Shown piece by piece: positions 20,506 through 29,960 of a stretch of DNA of 64,000 bases. Position 1 is the first letter of the stretch; every line of letters starts with the position of its first letter. A program made the translations under genes and the position numbers. A model generated the notes under the pieces. The model saw only the letters and a program-made list of their open reading frames with translations, searched no databases and was not told the origin of the DNA. Source of the DNA: Humulus lupulus (lineage: Eukaryota > Streptophyta > Magnoliopsida > Rosales > Cannabaceae); contig NC_084802.1 in assembly GCF_963169125.1 (NCBI RefSeq), positions 114,642,903 through 114,706,902 of the forward strand. The letters run 5' to 3'.

Positions 20506-20515
20506 CTTTTATATA
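20506..20515 (-). promoter_or_regulatory. C: TATA box for the antisense gene
   Basis: On the minus strand TATATAAAAG lies about 25-35 bases before the inferred first exon and about 260 bases inside the 3' LTR border. The exon after it is a pyrimidine and A-rich leader that ends at a good donor (ACT|GTAAGTCTCC at 20280). Confidence 0.65.
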
Positions 20516-20714
20516 TGTGAAGGGTCACGTGTAGAGGGCCGTTGGATGGCCCTGATGAGGGATCTGAGGCCCTCCACTCGAAATACGAAACGACGGCTGG
20601 GCATAGGCTAGGCCATTAAATGCGGTTCTCGTAAGACGTACCGTCACAAACCACGATGTTCCACTTATTAGGCGCCTCCGTAAGAGGTGGAATGTGAAGA
20701 GTTCATGGGGAAAG

Positions 20715-20778
20715 CTAAAAGCCCCTACTGTGGTCTTATACGACGTGGTATACCACGAGCAGGGGCTTGGGGGGCAGA
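20715..20778 (+). promoter_or_regulatory. C: hairpin and 3' polypurine tract next to the 3' LTR
   Basis: GCTTGGGGGGCAGA (20765-20778) touches the 3' LTR start and is the plus-strand primer tract. Just upstream, AAGCCCCT (from 20716) pairs with AGGGGCTT (20761-20768), so the tract begins within one arm of a hairpin. The loop holds a perfect palindrome, GTGGTATACCAC. CTAAAAGCCCCTACTGTG also precedes the 3' tract in H. Confidence 0.75.
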
Positions 20779-21543
20779 TGTACGCCTTGATTTTCCCACG
20801 GGCTAATTAGCAAGCTGAGCTGCGGCCTAATCATGATTATCTCGTGGACCTCCCCAAGACTGGAGCTTCTGTCATAAGGTCGTACATCCTTAGCTCGGGG
20901 CAACCAAAGGGTTCGCCAAGATTGCCTAAGACTTGAGCCTGGACTCTGAAGGCTGAAGGCCGAAGGTCGAGTTAAGTATCCAACTCGTGGTACGAGTAGA
21001 ATATGGAGGCTATGACCCTTTGTGAAGTCAACACACGCAAGGTAAACGTGCATATATCAGACATCACGTGTCTGATATGCCCCTGACTTCTCGGACACGC
21101 AGCAGGAACGTGCGTATTCAGACACCCACGAATGGGTTGGGCCGTGCGGCCCATTATCTCCTTGCCTATTGATTTGACCACACTTATGTGTCAGGTTTAG
21201 GAATTAATCATGAATGTCACAGAGTTGATACGATAGGTAAGAAGGTCACGGGATGACCTTCTTACCAACTCCCAGGTGCCTTCTCCTATAAATATGTAGA
21301 CCCTGGGAGTTGATAAGGGTTAGATGATCTCTTGTAAGAAATATCCTGTAATCGTATACCCAGAATAGAGCAATAATATTGAGTAGTGGAGTAGAAGGAT
21401 TTTAACCTTTGAACCACTTAAAAACTGTGTCTTGAGTCACCATTTCATTTAAAAAGATCACATATCTGTCTCGGTTCATTATTAGCACTAATCCCTTTCT
21501 CTTCTTTTCTTAAATTACCTGTTGGCGAAGAACCGCGTCAACA
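20779..21543 (+). repeat. C: 3' LTR (765 bp)
   Basis: It begins TGTACGCCTTGATTTTCCC and ends GCGTCAACA. It matches the 5' copy at most positions, with an additional 8 bases in the CTGAAGG segment near 20950. It has a TATA box near 21287. Confidence 0.93.
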
Positions 21544-21884
21544 GAGCCCGTTGTGACTTTTTTGGTAACCTACTCACTAGGATCTCCTCAAGCCTATTAT
21601 TGCAAATACATCCACATAATAATGCGGCCTTAATCACATAACACATTTAATCACATTTATACCCTTAATGGGTCAAAATTACAATTATGCCCTTATTAAC
21701 AAGAACGGACCCACATGCATGTTCAATACACATAAACATGCACATATATTCATATTGCCATATAAATCATGTATTCCACGTAGTCACAAATTTATTCAAT
21801 TAAATCCTTATATATAAATCCAATTATGCCCTTCCGGCACACTAATCAAGGCACTAAGCCTTATTAGCAAATTTGAGACTGTAC
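21544..21884 (-). mobile_element. D: minus-strand Tekay-like LTR fragment, right piece
   Basis: The reverse complement begins TGTACAGTCTC and continues TTGCTAATAAGGCTTAG, TGCCTTGATTAGTGTGCC and AAGGGCATAATTGTAATTTT, matching the first 300 bases of the B LTR. It therefore covers the start of an LTR on the minus strand. It sits within integrase sequence of G. Confidence 0.8.
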
Positions 21885-22413
21885 ATCCACCTTGAAGAAA
21901 AGGCTTGAACAGGCGAAAGGCGCTTGGCCCGAGGAGCTGCCTAGGGCATTGTGGAGTTACCGCAACACTGCCAGGACCTCTACTGGCCACTCGCCATTCT
22001 CTATGGCCTATGGGTATGAGGCCATGCTCCTGGTTGAGGCAGCAATCTCCACGCACCGACAGGATAGGTATGACACGATGACAAACCATGCCTTACTCCG
22101 AGAATCCGTGAACCTTGTGGGGGAGCTCCATGAAGCTTCTCAGCTTCGAGTAGCATCCTTCTAGTAGATTGTAGTAAGATATTTAAAATATATAGTGAAG
22201 GATAGAAGGCTTGGGGTCGGAGATCTAGTGTTGTGAAGAGTCTTCTTAGCCACCTAATACCTCGGTGCAGGAGTGCTGGGACCTAACTGGGAGGGCCCAT
22301 ACCAAGTTGAGAGCGTTGTATATCCGGGGACATACAAATTAGCATGATTGAATGGGGAATTAATACCACATGCCTGGAATGCCGAGCATCTTCGCTGGTA
22401 TTACTAGTGATAT
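21885..22413 (+). pseudogene. G: 3' end of integrase, 5'-truncated Tat element
   Basis: The frame from 21892 reads LKKRLEQAKGAWPEELPRAL, YRNTARTSTGHSPFSMAYGY and SQLRVASF, the region after the catalytic Glu of a Tat integrase. It then decays, but [16 protein letters not shown] sequence and a final HLRWYY can still be followed to about 22410, where a TAG precedes the original stop. Everything upstream in G (gag, protease, RT and most of integrase) is absent from the window. Confidence 0.85.
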
Positions 22414-22613
22414 GAGCAGTGAATTTAATAATTTTTGTAATCTCCATGAGCCTCTGAGCACAGTTTAATGGAAACCGTGTAGAAAAAACACATTAGCAAT
22501 AATTTTTTTTTTTAGATTCTGCTTATGATTGTTAGTTTCCTTAATTCTGTATGTACTATTCGTATATCGCCTGCTCGCTGGCCTGGACAAGTGAACACAA
22601 ACTAGTCTCCGAT

Positions 22614-22626
22614 CACTTGGGGGGCA
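22614..22626 (+). promoter_or_regulatory. G: internal polypurine-tract-like motif after pol
   Basis: CACTTGGGGGGCA lies about 200 bases after the pol end, matching the motif at the same place in C, H and E. Confidence 0.65.
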
Positions 22627-22699
22627 TGGAGACAGGGTAGCCTCGCAAAGTATCACGCCTCGTGGAGGGGTGACCTAGGAAACTAAGCTTGTCAAAAGC

Positions 22700-24230
22700 G
22701 GAGTAAGCCTAGTGTCAATACCCCAAGAGTGGAAATACCTAGGAAGCTAAGTCTTGAGTCAGGAACCTAAGAAACTAGGCTTGTTCAAAGCGGAGTAGTC
22801 TTATTGTCTAGAGATTGAGGACTAAGAATCCTAGTAGCACGAGAATGAACTTAGGTCACCTCACGTGGAAATTGTGCTCGAGGATCACTAACCAAGTCCA
22901 TTGATCTCGAGACGGGAACAGAAGACCAAGTTCCCTGTACTTGGTTTTGAGGCATGGACGTGGGTTACCTCTTGTGGACGTTGTGCCTGAGGAGCACTGA
23001 CCAAGTCCCCAGTAAGCCTTAAGAAAAAATAGCATCGGGAAGTCAATGACCTGGGAAGCTAAGCTAGTTAACAAGTGAAGCATCCCTAGTGTCATGAAAC
23101 CCCATAGCTAACTAGCTGATGAAATACTAGTGCCAAAGAGATCCAAGTAACACGAGATTGGATTTAGCATATTCTCCCAAGGAAAGCGCATACCCAAGGA
23201 GTAATAACAAAGTTCTAATCTTCGAGATGTGAATGAAAACCCGAGTCGTCCGTACTCGGGCACGAGCCTAAGTCACCTAAGACTTGAGCTGAAGACTCTG
23301 CGAGACCTTGCACTAGTTTCCCCAAAATAGCGTGAGAATGGACTTAGGGTTACCTTCTGTGGATTCTGTACCCGAGAAGTAATAACCAAGTCCCTCGATC
23401 TTGAGATACGAATTGGGGCCCGAGTCACTTGCACTCGAAGTCAGGTGTCGACCCTAGGAGTAAAAAACCCAAGTTACGCGAGAATGGAGGTCACCTCCCA
23501 TGGACATAGTACCCAAGGAGCACTGACCCAGTCCTATGATCTCAAGATGCGAATGGAAGCCCGAGTCATTGGAACTCAGAGCTAGACCTCGAGTGCTAGA
23601 ACTTGAGTGTCGTGAGAAACCTAGTCCAAGGGCGGGGAACTTAATTACCTAAACCTAGGATAATGAGTTCACAACTTCCACGTGATTAGGTTCTGAGATG
23701 TATAAATAAGGGGCAAATCAAAAGGCCCAAACTGACGCACAACTGACCACGTCCCCGGGGAGCAGGTAGCATAGTCCAAATGACCTCCTAGGGGCCCGAG
23801 TCATTGGGACTCGAGAACATAGGAAGACATTAAAGTTACTTTCAAGGACATCGAACCTGGAAGGCAACACTAAATGTCCCAAGCATCAAAAGCTAAGGAA
23901 AAACCCTACGGTGCAAACAGACCTCCTCCAAGCCTGAGTCGTTAAAACTCGAAGGCGTAGGATGGTCAAGTGCCTTCACTTGACATCGCATTAAAGTTAC
24001 TCTAAGGACCACGAGCCTAAGAGGAAACACTAAATGCAAAAGCATCTAGATAGTGACAGGAAGATCCTCATGCTCTCAGTACCGCAGGCTGGCCCTGTCT
24101 TGAGTCGTTGGAACTCGGGGACGCAAGGCCGCGTCAAGTATATCACTTTACTTCGCATTAAAGTTACTCTTGAGGTCCACGAGCCTACAAAGCAACACTA
24201 AATGCCAAAAAAATTTCTAAGTACTAAGAG
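22700..24230 (+). repeat. G: two families of degenerate tandem repeats between pol and the antisense gene
   Basis: From about 22838 to 23600, blocks of roughly 150-180 bases repeat the order CGAGAATGGACTTAGG, CCAAGTCC, TCTCGAGA-like and GAGTC(A/G)TT..ACTCG. From about 23820 to 24230, three copies share ATTAAAGTTACTCT and AACACTAAATGC. Short inverted pairs such as CGAGTC/GACTCG recur. No reading frame is supported here. Confidence 0.75.
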
Positions 24231-24499
24231 AATTCGATAAAGGCTCGAGTCTTCGAGACTCGAGCACAAGACCTAAGTTGGAGACTTGGGATTCTCGTGA
24301 GTTATGTTATGCGGAGTTGAATTAACAAAGTCCATGTTGCCTATTTACTAAGCTTCAATTTGATAATAATAGTATAGTCATGGAAATAAAGTAGTGCAAG
24401 CTGCATATGTTTAAGCATTAAATGTTTAGACCCCAATAAACTATGGCATGTAGGCCTAAATGAGAGAGTCATGCCACGTGGCCTTACGGGACCTCCTCC

Positions 24500-27400
24500 A
24501 CCAGATCAATGATTGGGTTCACTTCTTGAGCTTGTCCACCTGATGCTGTGATGACCTGTTCATCTCCATGGCTTGGATTGCCTTTCTCTCACCAAGATCG
24601 GCTCTGTCGCTGGCTTCATTGAGTTGCTCCTGAAGCTGGGAGATCTCCTAGACTCCTCGAGCGAACTCTGCCATTGCCTTCTTAGCCTCCTCCTTGGCCT
24701 TTTGAAACTTTTCCGAGGTCTTGAGAGCAGCCTCCTCAAGCTCCTGAGAGTGTTTCTGCTCGACTTCCAAGGTGGCTTGAAGGCGAGTGAACTCTTTTGG
24801 AAGGACTTGGTTCTTTTCCTTGAGATCAATTATCTTGTCACGGGCCCTTCGGAGTTCATATGACTTCTCCATCATAATATCGCCTAAGTGTTGACTAGCT
24901 AAGGCGGAGTGCATAAAAAGAAAAATTAGTTCAAGAAGTGTGGTGGGTAAGTAAATTAAGATCTCGAGAAGAGGTGACTTACCCGGATAGGGGCATATTG
25001 ACATGAAGCAACGAGAGAGGCCTCGTTGCTGTCACCCAGCTGGGCATAGTTGCGGGCGGTCAGCTCACACATGGTGGAGCTCACCCCCTAGAGGAGCTCG
25101 ACTGCAAGAGGGGTGACAACCTCCCCTTGCTTGGCAGATAAAAGATTTTCTAGCTTAGCTGACCTATCAGAGACACGATAGGTCACTCTCTTGGAGGCTT
25201 CATCTGGCGTAGGGTCTCCACAATGTCATGAAGGAGTCTGTTACCCTTTGCCATCCTCACATCAAAATGCTGGAGCATCACCAGTATTGCTCCAGTAGGT
25301 ACCCCTCATACCTCTTGGGTTATACCTGGAGTTGAGGACTAGAAGCCAACTCTTGTTTGTCTGAGTTATGGACCACTTCACCAGCCTCTTAGGGCTAGTC
25401 AGTCGTGGGAGCATCCGCTGGAGGAGAGGAAACCCTCTGCCTCTTGGATGGTGTTGGGGAGTCGGGATCCTCCCAAGAACGCAATGATTGTCCAGCAGTC
25501 GAGTAGCTTGGGGGTGCTCCCAGCCTTAGGGCTGATCGAGAAATATCAACTAGCCCCATGTGATTTGCAAGAACAAAGAAATTGTTAGCACGAATTCCAA
25601 AACAAAGACATAAAAGTTCCATAGGCTTCTCAGAAGCCTAACATAAGTTATGTCTTGGTGTAAGCATCGGAGGTGTCTAAATTTATCTCCCATCTAACAA
25701 CTCAAGTTAGAGCCATATTGGAAAAACCAGTTGGAGTTGAAAGATGTCACACGGTCTATGGGTATAAACCCTCGAGGAGGTAACTGTCTCCTTGGGAAAT
25801 GAAGGTAGACGTCTATCAATTCTAAGTAATCTTGAAACTCTTTTAGTCCAATGCGGTGCACAATCTGGATACAATTGAGAAGGGCGGGAGAAGCTCAGAC
25901 ATGTTCGTGACTTACCCTATCCCCTACGGGTGTGGCATGGTTTAGAGTAAAGGGAGATTTACCTGGGGCAAGATGAGAAACCTCCATCCTCGCTTTGAGC
26001 TCCCAGTCTTCTTGGGCTTCTCGATCTGCCTCTGATATTCCCCAGCCGCTCCTCCTGCAGCTGATGGTTCAACATTTCCACGGCGCGCCCATCAATACAA
26101 TTGATGTGTCGGGATGCCAGCTCCCAGGACTTCTTGGATTGGCAGTACTTGGTCTGATCAAGATTGTTGATATTCTGCCCCACGCTAAGAAGTTCTGACC
26201 CGATGAGGTTTACCTCCATCACTAAAAAGCTGAGCTCCAGGTCTTGCTCAGGGAGGGATTTCATCTCTTGGAGGTGGTCCTCAAAGATTTGGACATATGG
26301 AGTCCGACGGAAAGGACCTATTGAACAGAATGAGTAAGTAAATAATATGAATCAAAGAAACAAAGAAAAAAGAGAATGGTCGGGAAGATACTCACCAACC
26401 CTGGAGAAGTCGAGGATCGGGGTCGGGTTATTACGGGTCGGAAACCTGTTCGTGAAGAAGAAGGCATCCTTGTAATCTTTAGAATGGTTCTCATTTTGGT
26501 GGGGAGTATTGTAGTCGAGGGATGAGGCAACGTACTTTATTAGAGCGTATTACCCATCCCGATTGGTCTTCTTCCTCAGGATGGTAAGGAAGCTGTAGAA
26601 GTACAAGATCTCTGCCAGGGAAGGTGTGGGCTACTTTTGCTTCCAATACAAAACATACATCCCCGTGAGCACCTGATAAGCATTGGGGGAGAGTTGAAAG
26701 GGAGCTATCCCTACGAACTTTAGGAAGTCCACAAAATATTGATGTAGGGGCAGAGTGGCCCCAGCCATCAGGTGGGCTTGGCTCGAGGAGCCAAGACCAT
26801 TCATGCTGTGATGCGCCCTCTCGGATTCTCGACAAAGGCGTACCAAACATCTTTCATAATCGCCTAATGTATCATGATGGCCTCCAAGGCCTCAGGGTGT
26901 CAGAGTAGGGTGCGGTATTCCTTCGCTTCAAACCCATCAGCCTCGTTAGGCTGAGTGCAGTGTGGAACGGGGGCTCCGTTGTCTTCTTCCACGGTCAACA
27001 CCCTTTGAACAAGTAGCACTGGCCTCTCTGCTGCTAGGTCATCAGCACGGCCAACCAGTTCCCCAACTGGTTGTCGGGCATCTGCCCTCACGCCATCCTG
27101 TTGTTCGTAGTGTACTCAGGCCATGCCAAAGACTTCCTAATCAAAGTTGTAAAAACCTTGTTCGTGTAGTATTCGTAGTTCCTCAGACAACTGCAACAAA
27201 AACCAAGCAGATAGTATTTTGACCATAGAAAAGTGGGCCAAAACACCAGAAACCCTAAGACTTCTGCTCGGGGAGAATAAAGAAGAAGGTCTAAAGACTT
27301 GGGGTGTCCTCGGGGCCAAGGAATCAGCACCAGAAAACACCACCAGATATTATGAACATTGCCAGAATCTGGGAATTTTTCAGATTCTGGTCGAATGCCT

Positions 27401-27600
27401 AGAAACACAAAAAGTGCATAAGGTGTGCACTAGGCCATTATGGCCACTTGTAACGTCAAAATATGCCTAAAAATACCTATTGAAGGTTGAAATAGCCCCT
27501 CCAGTGCCACAAAAAGCATGCTCCTAAGCGTGCACCTAAACTCTCAAATGAAACTCGATGCAAACATAAAGATAAGAATGTACCAGTATGAGGATTCACC
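24500..27600 (-). pseudogene. G: antisense gene, decayed (transposon-like domain and coiled coil)
   Basis: At about 26846-26400 the minus strand codes LPLHQYFVDFLKFVGIAPFQ, LSPNAYQVLTGMYVLYWKQK and, after stops, KDYKDAFFFTNRF, the same domain as exon 2 of the C antisense gene. It ends at a donor-like GTTG|GTGAGT near 26395. A long coiled coil at about 24895-24560 (DLKEKNQVLPKEFTRLQATL, QKHSQELEEAALKTSEKFQK) matches the last exon of C, but the final tryptophan motif is missing. Several stops and shifts show it is dead. Intermediate exons are too worn to place. Function unknown. Confidence 0.7.
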
Positions 27601-27831
27601 AATAAATACTTACTTGAGATAAAGTGTCGATAGGTGTTGAAACGAGTATGAACTTTGAATAATCGTTTGCCGTTCACCCAAAAGTAAGAGGAATTTGACA
27701 ACCCATCCAGAATTGCAGAGAAAACCCAGGAATGTTTGAAGGCCTGGGAAGCTTAAGAAAGAAGAGAGGGTTTTTGAGTCTGGAAATTATGAATTTCAAA
27801 TGGTTAAGGTGAATACTGAGAGGCGGTTCTC

Positions 27832-27845
27832 GAGTTTTTATACTC
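27832..27845 (-). promoter_or_regulatory. G: TATA box upstream of the antisense gene
   Basis: On the minus strand GTATAAAAAC lies about 370 bases inside the 3' LTR border and upstream of the decayed antisense gene, as in C and H. Confidence 0.5.
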
Positions 27846-28196
27846 ACAGAACTTGGGGTGGAAGCAACTCCACCCCGACCGTCGGATTACCTACGACATA
27901 GGTACTCGAGAACGATCCAATGCTCAGGATTCAAAAGGCATTGATCATGATCATTAGCATTTAAAAAAGACGCATTGGGTACGAGGCGAAGGGATGCCTA
28001 GAGTACGGAATGGACGTTTAGGGTCGTGGAGTTGACCCTTCATTAATTGCATGGATTGATGGGCCTAAGAATTGGGAGTGAACACATGGCGTGACTTTCC
28101 AGAGTGACGTCTAAGGAAGCCCAAACGTCTCCCCCCCGAAGACCTTTTCGAATTACTCCTCAGTCTAAGTCTCCACTGTCCAAGGACGAGTGAAGA

Positions 28197-28209
28197 CATG
28201 GGGGGAAAA
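28197..28209 (+). other. G: 3' polypurine tract
   Basis: CATGGGGGGAAAA directly precedes the TG that starts the 3' LTR. Confidence 0.8.
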
Positions 28210-29044
28210 TGTTGTCCGTGTTTTCACCACCCCACATGTGGCAATAATGAGTAAGTCGAGACAAGTCTTGAAGTTCTCGGAGTGTGAACTCTTCTAGGAA
28301 GCCCTGTCCGGCGAAGTCATGGATGTTTCCAAGTGAGGCCATGCTCTAAGGTCTGCCCTCGAGACAAGGATGTCTCTAGGTGAGGCCACGTCTCGAAAGG
28401 CTCTCTTCCCTCGCCCATATATAAGGTCTAGGATTCTGGTTCATGGACTTGGAGTAGATGCCAGGTGTCATTCACTATGGGTATGGGCAAACAGAAGATC
28501 ATTTGAGAACTTTGGTGAGCCTCGATTTGTGGTGTCGAGTTTGTTCCCTCGACAATCGACATTTCCCACAATGTCACCTGACATGGGCAAACGTGCGTCG
28601 CAACCTGACAGTCATAGATATGTTCCCCCATAAAGTTGGTACACGACTTTTTGCAATGGGCCCCGTGGAATCCACTTGGGTCGTAGTCTCTATTTAGTGC
28701 AACCCTTTTTGTATTAATTAAGCATTTACACCCCAGAATGGGAGAATTTGTATTAATGATAGATGATTAATATTAATGACCCCAACCTCTATAAATAGGG
28801 CTGGGGTATCTTCTTGTAAAGGGTTCGAATTTTTAGAGAGAGAAACTCTGTAACTCAGTGCAATATATACGCTGCCTGAGAACCTCCATTGAAGCTTGCT
28901 CAAACAAGCATCAAGCTCACTAAATAACACAGATTTGTGGAATACGACTCTTTTATAGTCTGAACCACGTAAAACCCTTGTGTTCTTTTATTTTATTTTC
29001 TTTAAACTCTCAGATTAGGTTGATAGCGAAAAAGGCAGTTAACA
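28210..29044 (+). repeat. G: 3' LTR (835 bp)
   Basis: It begins TGTTGTCCGTG after the polypurine tract and ends GGCAGTTAACA. A TATA box (CTATAAATAG) is at 28789-28798, followed by a leader like those in the other Tat LTRs. The matching 5' LTR is not in the window, so no target duplication can be checked. Confidence 0.82.
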
Positions 29045-29735
29045 ATGTTATTTAAATTTCTTATGTAGTTACACAATCATACTATTTGTACACACACAAC
29101 ACATATATATGATGTGTTTATAATATTTATTGTTATTTAATATGAATATACATATTTATATAAGTTAGATTAAGTAATAAAAAAATAACATGTTTTCTTT
29201 TTAAATATAAATAATATGTATTATATATTATTATAATAATGATATTTTATAATATTTGAATTTATATTGATATAATTATTAAATATGTAGTCTTGTATTA
29301 TATATTATTTTAATAATAATATTTTATAACATTTGAATTTATATTAATATAACTATTAAATATCTAATCTTATATTAAATATTATTATAATGATGATATT
29401 TTATAATATTTGAATTCATATTAATATAATTCATAAGTATTTATTTTTAATTGGTATGAAAGTTATATTCCGTTAAATATTTGTAATATTTCGTTAAAGT
29501 TAACAAAACAAACTGTTAAAATAAAAAATACCGTTAAATACACACTTTTATATTTAATATATATATATAATGATGTCACAAATAGGAAATATGTGTGTAT
29601 AAATGAGAACTTATAAAAAAATATCCTATAAATACATTAAAAAAAGAAAGAAGAAGAGCTAATAATTTTATTTTTTTCGAAAAAAAAAAGATGAAAAATA
29701 CCTACGAGTAAGAAAAGAGTCTACACCATTTTCTT
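29045..29735. other. AT-rich DNA without genes; three copies of a 77-bp repeat
   Basis: The block lies between G and H and continues at 41954 beyond H, so it is the DNA into which H inserted. At about 29218-29440 a unit of about 77 bases, marked by GATATTTTATAATATTTGAA, is present three times. No coding region, RNA gene or LTR end is seen. Confidence 0.7.
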
Positions 29736-29960
29736 TGTTGTAGCCCAAAATAAATGTGAACCGAATCACTCAGCTCAGGGTACAGCTGGCAGATAAGTGC
29801 AGGGAGAAAGCATATAGGTAAAACATCTAGCTAACTCTAGTGTGAGCAGTTCAAGTCAAACTTGACAGCACGACAACCAGATAATCTCCAGGTCGCCTCT
29901 TGCGCCAACAACCTAATTCGAGATGCATGATGGTTAGATCGCCTTCTAGATAATCTAAAC
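29736..29960 (+). repeat. H: remnant of the 5' LTR (first 225 bp)
   Basis: It matches 41180-41400 of the 3' LTR closely, then stops at about 29960 and joins sequence that corresponds to the gag start of C (GGAGGTGCATCATAC, compare 9661-9680). Some 540 bases of LTR, the primer site and the gag start have been deleted. Confidence 0.88.

Larger units (their letters stand above)
8798..21543 (+). mobile_element. C: nearly complete Tat-clade Ty3/gypsy retrotransposon (12.7 kb)
   Basis: Two LTRs in the same orientation (8798-9554 and 20779-21543) flank a primer site, one long gag-pol frame with a second RNase H, a 119-bp tandem array, a spliced-looking antisense gene and a 3' polypurine tract. Flanking five-base sequences AAGCC (8793-8797) and GAGCC (21544-21548) are a target duplication with one change. 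The target is the minus-strand LTR D. By eye the two LTRs differ at roughly twenty sites plus an 8-base duplication in the 3' copy, which suggests a fairly recent insertion. Five in-frame stops in gag-pol mean it cannot make its own proteins now. Confidence 0.92.

Noticed and set aside
29045..29735. Host promoter or intergenic control region with TATA-like motifs
   Set aside because: TATA-like strings are expected by chance in DNA this AT-rich, and no gene follows.
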